Assembly (NCBI RefSeq): GCF_035582795.1
Contig: NC_134368.1
Location: forward strand, 12,568,001 to 12,632,000
Source of the DNA: Mycteria americana
Taxonomy: Eukaryota; Chordata; Aves; Ciconiiformes; Ciconiidae
DNA: 64,000 bases
Reading direction: 5' to 3'
Shown: in pieces, positions 22,488-36,300 of the stretch
Position numbering within the stretch: the first letter of the stretch is position 1
Layout of the letters: each line of letters starts with the position of its first letter
Program-made: the position numbers and the translations under genes
Notes under the pieces: model-generated
Databases searched by the model: none
Told to the model about the DNA's origin: nothing
Seen by the model: only the letters and a program-made list of their open reading frames with translations

Positions 22488-25400
22488 TTGATGTTTTTTA
22501 TTGGAAATGGAAGTGCACAGATACTGGAGGATGAAAGGAAAACAGTAAAATATTCACAGAATTCAAAACAGTTTCAGCTGAGATACAATTCTAAAAATGG
22601 ATATGTATGGATATGCATCAATGCTTCCTCTTTCTCCCAGCAATTAATTTTGTCTTCCTCTTCCACAACACAAGGCAGCAGGTAGAACCAGCATTCTAGA
22701 TTGCAAGATTCAGCTTTGGAATAAAGCTGACCAGATTTTTCCTAGAGTACAATGCAAAAATGTGAATGCAAAAATATGCTATTCTACTCAGCAGCAAAAT
22801 ATATTGATTTCAGCAAAGTTTGTGTCAGGAGGTAAAAAAACACTAACTAGCTTTTACACTCAACAGCTTTATGGCTATAATGCAGGTCTGAAATATTAAT
22901 GGAGGAATACTCTTCCCTCGAGCAAATAGCACAAGAACTTGAATCTCTGTCTTCCATAACTCAATGTCAAGTTCTTCAAAATACCTGGACTATGCCAGTT
23001 CTTTCCTCAGTCTAGTTCTACAACAGAGTTACTCCTGAGTTAATAGAATATTCAGGACTTGGGCCATAACCAGAATTTTTCATTTTACAAAGGTACAATT
23101 CTTCTGCAGTCTTGAGAAAAAATGAAATGGTGAGTGGATTCCTATTGAATCCCAATGTAAGAGCACATGTAGCCTCCTTCCATTTTCATCTATTTTGTCC
23201 ACTTCTTAAGGCTTTGGTATATCGATAGATTTTAACCTGACAGGAATAAAGATTAAAGTGCATTTTTCTTGCTATTTTTCCACAGTGCCTCACAAACACA
23301 GTGGTTCATACTAGCAGTGCTGTACTACACCAGCTTGTTATAAAACTTATCAAAGCTGCAGGCATGTGGATGAAATTCCCAGGAGTCTTTTACTGGCATT
23401 TTCAACAAATGTGACAATGTTTAGCACTCCCAGGGGCCAGCAAACATTAAATGGCATTTTTCAGAAACTGCTGAGGCAATTTATTTACTGTTGCAGTGAA
23501 GTTCCAGGAGCCAGCATATGAAAAAACCAGCATGTGTTCTGCTGTACTGTAGAAATTCTCCTTTTCCTGCCTTACTTGCTCAAAATCCAACCCCCCATCT
23601 TACACAGACAGTTTGATTCTGCTTTCCTTGAGTCAGTGCAAACCCAAGATAAGTCCCTTAAAGCCACTGGGAAAACCAACACAGTGGGAATGAAAGCAAT
23701 CGAATATAAAGCTGCAGAAACAGTGTGAAGCTTCTACGATGGGGGCCATTTTGCTTATACCTATTTATTATACAGAGCACTCTCAGCAAGCACATCAAGA
23801 AAAAAATTAACCCCACCTTGTGCAGTGGAAGGGCTGATCTGACAGAGATCACTGCTGAGCTACTCAAGGACAGAGATGTGCAAAGCCCTTTGGATGGCTG
23901 TAGAGGAAGGAGTGCACACACACAGCCAAGAGCTCTTTCCTAAGTTGTTTGCTCAGGAGCAGTTTGAACAGACACTGAACCAAAGGAACAGAGAGAGCTG
24001 GGCTTGCGGGATGGACAAGTCGCCGTGGGTTGAACTCAGACATGGCTAGAGCAGCCACAGCAGGGCAAATTGCTCTGTCTCTTGGCTCTGCAAATCCGCT
24101 CCTACGGGACGGACATAACTTATCTCCTCATGGACATGCAGCAGTCCAGTCCCCATAATTCAGGGCAACATCCCTGTGTTGTACAGAGTTGACCCTGCTT
24201 CCCCTGCCCCAGCCCTTTAACTTTCATGCATTAATCTTTCTGCAGCAGGTTCTTGCTTGAATACCTTAAGCAATAGTTTGCCTTTCCCTAAGCTAGCACG
24301 GCAGAGAGGTTTCTTCACACCCCTGCTAACAGGTACAGCTTCTATTGGTGAAGGTAATCAACTGGCACCATCTGCTTCGAGGAATAAATAGCAAGATATT
24401 TTCTACAGCAATTCTGTAATATCTAGATACTGTCCTCCCATCACACCCATCCCTTTCCCCTGCCTACCCACCCATCCACCCACCCCCACATCCATCCGCA
24501 GGAACATGTTCTTGCAGAAAAAACTCTGGCTCAGAAGCAACTTCACTCTGGAAGAAATGGAATTGGCAGGTAATAAATAGGCCTGTACTATGCTGCTTTC
24601 ATAAAAACACTCTCTGGGGCTAAGACATTTAAATGTGAACACAGGTTATTGTGCACGCACAGCTATCTCAGAGTCTCTATTATCACGCACCTTTCACTGC
24701 GTGTTTCACTGAGTGTATAAAAAAAAAAACCCAACACCAAAAAGCCCCCCTTTCATTAGGGTAAAGAAAGAAAATCAAGGAACTGCCAGGACAAAATTGA
24801 CGCTGTATAATGCAAACTCTGCGCACTGGCATAGCAGGGGTTCCCACAGTAAGTGATGTTGCTTAGGAACAATAATAACATGTAGCCCCAAATCATCCCC
24901 TCTGATTATGCAGGAAGAGAGACTCAGTCTCCCACCAGAAGCATAGAAGTGAAGAATATCACACCCCTCCATGGGCCTCACTCTCACCCTTACCTGGGAT
25001 GGGCTTTCATCTGGAGAACATGGGGCAAGTCGGTCCCCAGTTCTGCCAGGAACCCCGCCGCAAACAAATGCTGCCATAAGATCTTCAGAAACGCACAGGA
25101 ATGGGAACCGAAGCACAAGCTGGGGATGATGGCCCTCTAAAGCCATTCCCCTCACCCAGCTCCACACCTACCTTTGCCCACCTATGTAGAAGGCCACAGG
25201 AAGGGCTCTCTTCCCCAATACACTATGGTGGAATAACCTTGCCCTGACCTCTCCTGTGTCTGTGGTCACAGGGACTTGAGTAACCCTTGGACTGGACTCT
25301 TGCTTGTTTCCCACATAGCATTTTTGCATGTTGCTTCCTCAGACCTTGGTCTGTACATCTTTCACAGGTAGTGAAAGAAGAAATGCCACCTGCTCCTTCT

Positions 25401-27296
25401 CTCGGCGAGTGCTCTGGGAGATTACCTACAGCTGAAGCTCTCTGTTGTGCCTGGCTAGGCACAGCGACTCAAAAGTACCAGAAAACTTACCCTGTGCTCT
25501 GTCTGACCTTCACCTAGGAGCCCCGTGCAAATCAATTATTCTCAGAACAATGTTTTTTCCTCCTTATGCTGATGAGGTCCCTTGAGTTTTGTAACCTCTG
25601 CAATTTCTTTGGAGGTGCGTTACAAATTATTAATTTATTCTGAATTCTGAATTATTCTTCTTGATAATTATGTTCATTTTTGTGCCTCTTAAGGTCATTT
25701 AGGGTTTTGTCTCTTTCCTGGATAATAGTTTTCATTAACATAGCAGTAGTCTTGGAAACAGCTAAGCAGAGCTTTGTACCCATCATCTAGCTTTATGCAA
25801 TGAGTTGAGCAAGTAAAAATACACTGGTCTGTTGTCATACACAGAGCAGTTCTGGGCAACTGGTGTCTAGAGCTGCTGTGAGCTCTCCCTGCCGCTCCAA
25901 TACAGGCCCAACTGCTGGTACTTTTGACACAGCAACTAAAAAAAAAATAAAATGAAAAGACATCTGAAAAATGCCTGTATTCCCCACAAAAAAGTGTTTC
26001 AGGAGTTGGGAAAGCCCCCTCACTAGGTGGGCTAATTCAGGTGTAAGTCTAGGATAGGAAAACTTTGGGTTTAATTCTCTAATCTGCCCAAGTAATCTAG
26101 GGTAAAAAAAATCTGCCTTGTTTTAACCCAAACAGGCGTCTAAGCCTGCAAGGCCGGTAACCAAGTTGTTGGGTAACAGAAGGCAGCCATTTCTTGCCTA
26201 TGGTTTAGTGAAACATTTGAAAAGCTTTCATTTTGTTCTGACGTTGAAGAGAAACAAATTTAACATCTTGAAACGTCTCACAAAATTGCTTTCTGCCCAT
26301 TTCTGATTAGCAGTCATCAGCCTGTAACCTCGTTATCTTGTATTTTTTTATCCACCCTTACCCAAACTCCCACTTTTCTCACTTACTTGCATAATTTGCT
26401 GTGTCCCGTCTCATATTTACATCATCACATCTATGTGCAGGAGAGATGAAAATTCCTGTCTTTTAGTCTCGGCCTATGAGGTGCCACTGTGCTAGGGGCC
26501 CCTATACATTACCCTTATAGAAACAGCAAATAATTATACTTCTCAGTTCTATTCAAGCAACATGTGAAATGCACAAATTCCTTAAAAATTTTATTCTATG
26601 AGCACGAGATATTGTCATCTTTGGTCATGCGCCTGATCATTCAAGGTCAGTGACGGGAAGGAGGCACCATACCAGGTGAGAAATGTGCCAGGTCAGTGGG
26701 GACAGCTTTTGCTCGGAGCAGGAGTAGGTGGCATCCCGCTTGCTAGAGCTCAGTGATTAGCCTTTGAGCGCTGCTTTGGATGGAGGGATGGACTTCAAAC
26801 ATGAGTCATGGTGGACTGGGAGTAAACTACATGGAGTACAGGCTCTGCTGCAGAAGGGTAATCACTGACTGTGACGATATATCTCCATAACTGATTGCTG
26901 GCCTCAGTAACCATGACACTTATGAGCAGCATTTCACATTGTTTATGAATGGATATATCTAGTAAAAAGTGCCAGGAACAGCTCTTTAAGCTCATTTTGT
27001 AAAATCCTCCATGTTCTTTGAGATTATGTATGTGCTATTCCTTTCCAATTTTATTGCATAACTGTATCTGAAAACAAGGTGTTTGCTAACTTTAAATGGG
27101 TTTATGCATAAGAGCTTAAAAGACAGTATTGCCTTGAAAGTTGTGTTGTTTTTTTTAATTAGCTAATGTTAAAAATCAATAATCAAGGTATATTAAGAGG
27201 CTTTATAGGTCATAAAACCAAATAAAGGGAACAGCTGTGATAATTTATTCTGACATTCTGTGCCACCTGAATATGAGCCAGCAGTGTGCCCAGGTG
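22488..27296. other. Intergenic, no recognised gene
   Basis: AT-rich unique sequence between two CR1 copies. A C-rich stretch with CCACCCA/CCATCCA repeats lies at about 24437-24500. Open frames of up to about 130 codons (for example the minus frame near 24775-25167) look like chance; I found no domain in them. Confidence 0.65.
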
Positions 27297-27602
27297 AGTA
27301 TCGGTCTCTTTCCCCAAGTAGCAAGTGATAGGACAAGAGGAAACAGCCTCAAGTTGTGCCAGGGGAGGTTTAGATTGGATATTGGGAAAAATTCCTTCAC
27401 CAAAAGGGTTGTCAGGCATTGGAACAGGCTGCCCAGGGAAGTGGTGGAGTCACCATCCCTGGAGGTATTTAAAAGACGTGTAGATGTGGTGCTTAGGGAC
27501 ACGGTTTAGTGGTGGACTTGGCAGTGTTGGGTTAACGGTTGGACTTGATCATCTTAAAGGTCTTTTCCAACCTAAAAGATTCTATGATTCTATGATTCTA
27601 TG
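27297..27602 (+). mobile_element. CR1 LINE, short 3' end, same subfamily as the copy at 21958
   Basis: It matches the last 290 bp or so of the 21958 element at roughly nine bases in ten by eye. Shared features are the GGAGGTTTAGATTGGATATT segment, GGTATTTAAAAGA and the terminal GATTCTATGATTCTATG repeats. It is 5'-truncated in the ORF2 end or 3' UTR. An in-frame remnant of about 90 codons is a LINE relic, not a host gene. Confidence 0.95.
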
Positions 27603-30600
27603 AAAAATGAAAAATGACTATGATATTATCTTGTTTGGACTACAGCATAAATAACAATTCAATCTTAATGACAAAAAAAAGTCTTATGCAGGGAATGTAT
27701 TGCAGGTGATCTACTAAATTTGTCCTGGCTGATTGCTCTCACTGTTGAAAAAGGTATGGCTTACTTCTGAACTGCATGTGTTCAGCTTTAGCTTTAGCCA
27801 GGGGATTCCTTATACATTTCTTCACCAGATGAAAGAGTCAGTTACCTAAATTCTGCTCCTGTAAACTAACAGATTAAGTTCACCAATTTCCAGTCCTTAA
27901 TTTGAGCTCTCTCCAGTTGAACATGTGTCTTTCACAGTGGAAATCACAATTAAGCACAGATATGCTCACAACAGGTAATACCCACCACACTGATTATGAA
28001 CATACTCTGTTATATGCTGAAGGCTTATATTAAACAACATCACACTACGGCAGCAGATACAGCTGATTTCAAAGTTACCTGAAAATCCTTGTTACAGTAC
28101 TTTCTTCCCAAGTTCAGAGGGCTCTTTCTTCTCAATATAAACTAAATTAAATGGCCCTACAGGTATAATTTTACGCTGGCTGTTTTAAAGCTTGTACTGT
28201 ATTGTACTTTTTATTTAGCTGAGTGATCTGGACCGCTCTAGGTTGTAGACCTCTCCTCTTCATTGTTACTTATCTCCATTCTCTTTTTGAGCTGAAGCTT
28301 TTATCAGTGATCTTATGTTATCTCCCAAGTTCCTGATCAAAGTATTAAATATCACAGACCAAAACCAATTTCCCATGGTATTTTCTAAGAAACACAATAA
28401 TTTGATGGTATTTCTCAACCTAAAATTGCCTTTTATGTAAATTGATTTTTATAATAACTAGCTCACAAATAAAAACTGACAACCTTATTCCATTGTTGGA
28501 GGAAAAAAATACTTTCATGAAAGTAATGATTGAAATCTGGCGATTTCTACATTCAGAATCTCCAGCTGATGTTTTTGAATATGTGACATGCAGGATGATT
28601 CTGCAGGCTATGAGGAGCAATCTTGTAACAGAAACAAGAGTTGCAATCTCATAAAACAATGTGTGCTGTTTTATAAGACTAGCGTTTTTAAGATAATGTT
28701 AGTGGCTGCTGGAGGCATGGGAAGGCTTCCTGATCTGCAAGCTTTATTGCTGTTCCTTCTTGAATGTGGTACAAAACCTGTTTTGCATATTTTAATCTGA
28801 TGAAATTCCTGATGATTCCAGGTAACAGCAAACCAATATGCAGATCTGAGGGTGGTGCTTCCCCCTCTCCAATAAACAGGTGATCGGCTCTTACCGATTC
28901 CCTTTTCTTATTCCAGGCTCAGCCGGCCGTGCAGCTTTCCAGCAGTGCTTAGGCCAGCAGCTCTGCTGAAGCCTCAGTTTCCTGGTTCCCAAAGGCACTC
29001 AGTAAGATTAAACTGGAGTGACTAAGCACATACCTTACTTTTCCAAGTGGGTCTACAGACAAGGACAAACCATCATTTCTGGTTAAACTAATAGTGCTTT
29101 CCTCCGACTTAAGTAGCAAAAAATAACATGAAAACAAAATAATAATAAAAAAGTTTACAATCAAAATGCTGAGTGTAGAAGAAGGATCTGTGTTAACTGG
29201 GGAAAATAATGTCTAAGTGATCCAGTTTAAGGTTATTTGGTTTAGTTGTTTATTTGCATTTTATTTATCTTTCTGCAGTTTGGTTTATACTTTTTTTTTT
29301 TTGCTAGCTCTGTCCTCAGTCCTTGGATGATGTAAGTAACAGAAAAAAAAAATCAGAATTTTAAGTCTTTTTTCCCCTCTAGGATTGTATATATTTGGCC
29401 ACACTGAGAATAAACTGCAGCATCCCAACATCTATTTCTCTCATCATTGATTGCCTTTAATTATTCTCAATTTATAACATTAGTGCTGGAAAGCAAGGGG
29501 TGTCATATTCAGGGTTCTTTTCAGCTGGCTAAGCATTAATGGATGATGATTAACAAGAAAACCTCTCTGCCTTGCCAGTCCAGGCTAAAAGCAAATTGGT
29601 TATTTGGCCAATGCATGTGTTTATTGTCCACATATCTGAAAAAATGAGTAGAAGTAGCAGTGTAGCTATATAAAGGTATGTTGCATTAATTAGTGCACTA
29701 ACCTAGACACTCGTTTTTGCTTTATTCAGATTACAGTTCAGTTCCAAAACTGGTTCACAACCATTCTGTCAAGTTGAATACATTATAGGCCTGTTTGTTA
29801 TGAAACTGTACCCAAATACGGACTGGTAAGTGCTGTTCTCTATTAACCAGCTGGTTGAGAGTTGGGTGGAGGATCGGGCAGCAAACAGTCAGAAGATAAC
29901 AAGTAAGGCCATAATAGATCAAGATACTCAAAGGGTCATAGCATTTCTCATTACCTTGGGTTTGAAACCATTTGGTCCATTCCCTTCATGTCAACGGAAG
30001 TGGAGTGTCTTAAGCCATTCACCAGGAAGACTTCACGTTTTTAGAGATCAAACCTACATTTTCTCCCCTCTTTTAAATGTGAAGCAGAAGCATCCCCTGA
30101 CACCCATCAGTAAAAGCTTACAGTACAACACCTATGAGTACATGACCACCTGCCAGCTCTTGACCCAAGTTTTTGATGGTAAAAGGCTGCACCCTTTGTA
30201 GCTGCTCCAGAACTCCCAAGATACGGATGTAACAACAAGTTTTTTCACATGATGAGGTAAGGTTAATGGGAGTGCAAACATTATGTCATCATGCTATACA
30301 GTTAACAATTATCAATGGTACAATTATGAATGGCAATATTATTTTTTAGTAAATAACTCCTCTTTCATTGAAGAGGAACTCAGATTTATCACAAGCTGAA
30401 GATCTAGCATTCGGGAGGGTCCTATGAAACAACTGACGTACCATAAGGTTGTGTCAGGGTAAAACTACAGTGAAATGATTGTAGAATGATTCTTGATTTA
30501 CATGCTTCTCAGTTCAGGGATTGTGTTTGTCTTTGTGTTTGCAAAATACTCACACGTTCTGAATGCTAAGGAAATTCTCAATAGTATGAACAATATTTAT

Positions 30601-32689
30601 TTTTACTCTTAGGTTTTCCAGTGGATTTCAGCGAGCCTGTAATGGAATAAAATGGCTCTAAATATTTTCAAGGAGGAAAATATCTAGGACCTCTTCATTT
30701 TTTAGAAAATTCTGCAGGTTTGGCTGTTTCAGTCTTTCCTTGCAGTCAAGCACAGTTCAGTTTTTTGTTTGTTTGTTTTACTTCTCTGAATTTCCTTGGA
30801 TGTGTTTCGGGTAATATGAAGAATGCAAGGTCTTTAGGAAGGATACAGTCATCTCAGAGCTATAGAGAAAGGCGTCGGTGTTACTCATTGTATTTCTGCA
30901 ATGCCAAGAGGTGGCTCAGAGCTTCACCATACAAACTGCCACACAACAGAAGAGCCATTTGATTTTTTATGTTCCATAGGAGAAAGAAGATGATTTCATG
31001 CAATAATAGTGAAATAATTCTGATCAGCATGGTTAATAGCTAACATGACAACAAAATGAGTCCATTACATCATGACTTTGTATACACACTCTGAAGTCAC
31101 TGGTTTATTTTGTTCCTGTATCATATTGCAAAGTTTTGTATAATGCACTTCTTGATTATTGTCAATAAATCATTACATTTTTCCAGTCTTTTGCCTCTCA
31201 TTGAGTTTTTATTATTAGGTTCTTTGGGTGTTTGTTTTGTTGTTTGGGTTTCCCCCCCCCCCCCCCGTCCAAATTAATCTTATTTCTAATCTCTTAGCCC
31301 TGTATTTCTACTCTTTTCAGGACTTTTGATCTCTAGACCTCAAAAAGATTAATAAACCTCTACAAAGCTATATATCGTTCAGCCTTTCCACATTTGGGTC
31401 TCTCTTTTCAGCTAATATTGAAGGTGTTTATACTCTTAATATAATATAATGAGATTTGATTAGTTGCAGTCCCTACAGTATATGCCACTAGACACATATC
31501 TTTAACACTGTAGAAGGAGGACTCTTTATCACTGCCACATGTTTACAATCTGTCAGGCAGTTTTCAGCCCACATGAGTATGCTGCCATCCAAGCCAATCT
31601 GAATTAATTTAGCAGTAAGATTTTGTGAAATACAGTGCCAAGTGCTTTACTGAACTCTAAATATGTAACATCCTCAATTTTCCCTTCACACATTTATATT
31701 AGAATGGGTGGTGAGGGAAATTTTCAGAGACATGCCTATTTAAGCATGGAACCTATTAACTTTCACTTACAGTTTCACTTTGATTTACAAAGGCATTTAG
31801 GGACCCGGTTTCCATTGGTGTCCTGCTGTGAATTGGAAAAAATCATGCTTGCATCAAAAAAAGAAACCACATCTGCAAAGCAAGGGTTAGTCTTCCTAAC
31901 CTTTCTCTATTTAGTGCCTTCCCAGCTATGCTATAAGAAGAAAAGACTATCCAGTGGATTCTGGGATCATTTCAACCCAAAATAACGTCTCATATCCTCC
32001 TAGGAAGAAAAGCAACCATTCCTGATGGATTGTTTTCCCCATCTGCTGTGCAAACAGCTAATAATCAGTAGGGTCAGTGTTTCGGAAAAAAAATCTCATC
32101 AAAGGTACGTTTGTCTCTCATCTGTAGTACCAGAGAAAATTGTCATAACTTCAGTGGTCCCTGCAGGGATGATGAAGCAAACTGCATGGTAGTCTTCCAG
32201 GACTGGTGTGTCAGTGGGGGATATGCTTCACAGCATTTTGAACAGCACGAGTTAAAACAGGGTAAAAATAATGAAATAATCCCCTGAGAACAGAGTGTGT
32301 GTAAGGTCAGAGCTCTGACAGGGCACAACTATTTGGCTGAGAACCGCTGCTGTTCTTGCAGGAAGAGATCAAAAAGAAAAGAGTTTAGCAAGAGTAACTT
32401 TTAAACCACTCTGGCTCTTAAAATTACTATAACTCCATGCAGTGGTTCATTATCAGCATACAATTCAAGTGATGGACTTCACTTACAATTTCAACAAGTT
32501 CCCTTTGCACCACTCTGGCAGCATGAAGAGGGTGGGCTTGGAACTGAAGGCACAAGTAATCATTTTATACCTCTTTAACTTCCCAGAGCAGCAGAAAGAG
32601 GTTTTGACATAAATGAGAAGCAACACCCTATTTCACACTATCTGGGTTAGGAGAGAAAATATTGGGGACATACTAGTCGTGATTATAGA
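27603..32689. other. Intergenic, no recognised gene
   Basis: AT-rich sequence with a 15-base poly-C tract at 31252-31266. The part at about 29440-29700 is rich in TAAT/ATTA words, but I cannot tell conserved elements from background without an alignment. No coding exon is supported. Confidence 0.65.
31252..31266. repeat. Poly-C tract, 15 bases
   Basis: An uninterrupted C run after a TTTG-rich stretch, in intergenic DNA. Confidence 0.95.
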
Positions 32690-33361
32690 TTCAGGTGGAC
32701 ACCTGGGGGTCCCGATGAACCCAAGTTGAACATGAACCAACAATGTGGCCTTGCTGCAAAGGTGGCAAATGATATCCTGGGCTGCATTAGACAAAGCATT
32801 GCCAGCAGGTCAGGGGAGGTGATCCTTCCCCTCTACTCAGCACTGGTGAGGCCACACCTGGAACGCTGTGTACAGTTCCAGGATCCCCAGTGCAAGAGAG
32901 ACATGGGCAGACTAGAGAGAGTCCAACAAAGGGCCATGAAGATGTCGAAGGAACATCTCTCGTATGAGGAATGGCTGAGAGAGCTGGGACTGTTTAGCGT
33001 GGAGAGAAGGTGGCTCAGGGGACCTTATCAATGTACATAAATACCTGAAGGGAGGGTGCAAAGAAGATGGAGCCAGGCTCTCTTCCATGGTGCCCAGTGA
33101 CAGGACAAGAGGAAACAGGCACAAACTGAAACACAGGAGGTTCCCTCTGAATATCATGAAACTTTTTTTTATTGTGAGAGTGTGAACACTGGCACAGGTT
33201 GCCCAGGGAGGTTGTGAAGTCTCTGTCTTTGAAGATAGTAAAAAGCCATCTGGACATGGTCCTGGGCAACTGGCTGTAGGTGGCCCTGCTTGAGCAGGGG
33301 GGTTGGACCAGGTGACCTCCAGAGGTCCCTTCCGACCTCAACCATTCTGTGACTCTGTGAC
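32690..33361 (+). mobile_element. CR1 LINE, older subfamily, ORF2 end plus 3' UTR
   Basis: From about 32726 the frame reads [18 protein letters not shown], then [15 protein letters not shown] and [11 protein letters not shown], the usual CR1 ORF2 C-terminal order. The 3' UTR has GGTTGCCCAGGGAGGTTGTG and GGGGTTGGACCAGGTGACCT, ending in ATTCTGTGACTCTGTGA-type repeats. Compared with the other two large copies it has more changes and the GGTGACCTCC-type ending, so it belongs to a different subfamily. A frameshift at about 33030 breaks the ORF2 remnant. The exact 5' edge is uncertain by some tens of bases. Confidence 0.93.
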
Positions 33362-36300
33362 CACTAGAAAGTATCAATCCACTAAACTAAAGTTGTTGGC
33401 AGGATTGTGTCTGTTTTGATAAGATTTTCAAGCAAGAAGGTCATCAAGGTTTTCTATCTTTAGCTTTCCTAGGTAGAAAGATCATCCTCTTCCCCCCTCT
33501 GCTGGGACTGAGCTCTCAGGCAGGATGAGAGAGAGAGATATTTAAACTTCTGTTCTGGCCAATTAAGGTGAAGGCTTTATCCCATATCTCGCTTATCTGT
33601 CCTGATCACCACTACAGGTGAAGTTTTCTTCCTCCACTTTCTCTTAAACCCCCCCCCCAAATAATAACATTTATTTTGAAGACCCATCAGAATGGAGACA
33701 AAGGTTGAAACCTCAATTTATGCTTCTGAGATGTTTGTTCCTTGGTCAGCTGTATTAATGACTGATAATTAGAGGCATTGTGCTTTCCATTTACAGGAGG
33801 GTCCATATCTGTTTGATATGCTAATTGCTGCTGGGTTTAATCTATGTGTTTAGTACAGTAACTTTTAATTGCATTTTTCCATGGAATTTTTTCTTGACAC
33901 TATTTAATAATCCTTATATTTCAGCATGATATGATTTCACTCTGAAGCCGTGTCCTTATTTTTATCACGTTCCTTACACTGCATTCCTCTACCTTAAAAA
34001 AACCCACAATTTTTTTGTGAAACTTCCAAATGCTGCGCTTTAGTTTCTCGCAGGAATGGACCCAAAGTTGGGATTAAAACCAACAAAACCCCCCGAAGTC
34101 ATTGATAGAGTTGGTATATATGAAACCAAATTTCATGAGAAGTCAGTGGACTTGAGATATCTCAGTAAAGCACATCTTTCTGATATCTTTTTTAAGGTAG
34201 AATTCCCAAAACGTACTTATTCATGTCAGCATTATAGATAAAGGCATGTCTTAGAGGAAACATTGGGTCACTAGTTTAGCTTTGTGCTTCAGCAATGTAA
34301 ACAAGGCACAGAAGACACTATTTCCTGCAGAAATAGTGTTGGTGACCACATCTGAGAGAAACGGAAAAAATAAACAAAAAATGGAACAGAGTAGTCATAA
34401 CACAGACAAAACGCTGCTTGACAATAGTTATTATACTGCTTCTGGCAACTTTTATAATAGATTGCACTGGGCAGGGAGTCTGATGTCTGTCCATTAGTCA
34501 TTCTCTCCAAACCAGTTGCCCTTTCAGTAACGGGAGTTTTCCCTTGGGTCAGGCTGCCAGGTATAGCAGGTTATGGGGATTTTGCCTTGCTGTGTAGTAT
34601 GAAAAAGGACCCACTCACTGAGGTTGTTCTCCTGGTTATCTTCACCTAACAAATTTCCTGCTGTTGCAGGCCTCTAGGACACTGGTGATGTCCTTGATGT
34701 CTCCTCCTCTCCTCCTGTGCTACACTGTGGTTTTGTGGCAGTTGGCCTTTCATGGTAAATATTTTAAAGTCATTATTAAGATTAGGGAGAGTTTTCTGAC
34801 TGTAACAGCTTTGGGGGGCAGGTATAGAAACTGTGTATTTATGGAGCCTCCTGGACATCCACTTCATACATACGATGGCCAGTGACCGCAGGGGTGCATA
34901 CATGGTACATGACATAAACCTGAACAGAACAGCATTCACTCATCTCAGTGCTGACGATCTGATCTACGTTACTGACGAATTCTTGACCTTTCAGCCAACA
35001 AGCATTCACTGTGTCACTTAGACATTTCATGGTCTTCATGAAAAATGTTTTTGAAGTTCTCCTATATATATGCCTTCCTCACAAACCTGCACTCTCCTGT
35101 CTAGTTCTTTGTACATTTTTCCTTGTGATCATCCACCCAGGAAAGCGTTGCCTCCATTGAAAACATATAATTTTTTATAATTCAGATCTTTATATAATAA
35201 TAATAAGCACACCCTTCTGTGTCTGACCAGCTTTTGGCATCATGGGTTTCTGTTAGCTGTGCACAGATTGAAAGTTTTAGAGCAGCTAGAAGACATTGGC
35301 AAGAATCATGCATACTTAAAAATAATAATAGCGGTCTTTTAAAATCAATTGTTTGAAAATGGGCATATGAACAGAGGAAATAAATATCTACAGCTATAAT
35401 GTTCCTGCTTCTCTAATTTGACATTTTCCCCCTCAAAATCACTACCAGTTTTCTATTCCTTACACCAGATTTTAATAGTTTGTTCTTTTCTCATTTATTG
35501 ATAGTAAAAGCTCTTGGGTTTCTCTTGGTAATTCCAAAGCATGTCAGTCCGAGCATGTGCAGACAGGCCCGAGCTGGCTGGATACAAATCCATAGCAGAT
35601 GCAGAGCCTGGTGCTGTGCCTAAGCGTGTAAGGAAGCACACCTTTGCTCCCAGCAGTGCAGGGAAGTATGGCTGTACTGACTGACCTGCAGTCTACAGCA
35701 GAGTTACCTGCTGCCTATCTGTCCTCAGTGGTGACATTAATTTAGGTTCTCTCTCCTTACCCTCTTTAATAGAACTAGTAAAAACTTAACTATGGCCAAG
35801 ACTTCTACTCCTCTTTCATTTTTGGTTGAAACTGGCCAATGAAAGTTATTAGATGGGAAATAAGAGACAAGTAGCATGACAGCATTTCCTTAGGAAACCG
35901 TGTAAAATATTAACAAAAAAAAAATCAGGTAAAATGCCAGGAGTAGGGAATATACGTTGCTTCGAACATGCTAAAGAAATCATATTTTCTTGGTTTTGCT
36001 CTTCCATTCCCTGGTCTGGAGAAGGAACTCTGAAATTTGGCAGAGCCAGGAAAAAGTGGGCAGGAAGGAGGAAAGAAATAATGACCCCCATGTGAATATC
36101 TGCCAGATATGGCCATCTTAAATGCTTCTGAAAAGTGCATTTTGCCAGGCCTACTGAACCTGCATTTAAACAGAAATCAAACCCCTTTTGCCTCCCACAA
36201 GCTGGGCTGCTGTCCTGCCTCCTGCCCACCGAGCACCCGAGCGCAGAGCGTCCCCCGGTCCCGCTGCGGCAGCGCTGCAGCCCTCAGAGCATCTCCCATC

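Noticed and set aside
32726..33040. 104-codon plus frame as a host gene
   Set aside because: Its product is the C-terminal end of CR1 ORF2, part of a truncated LINE.
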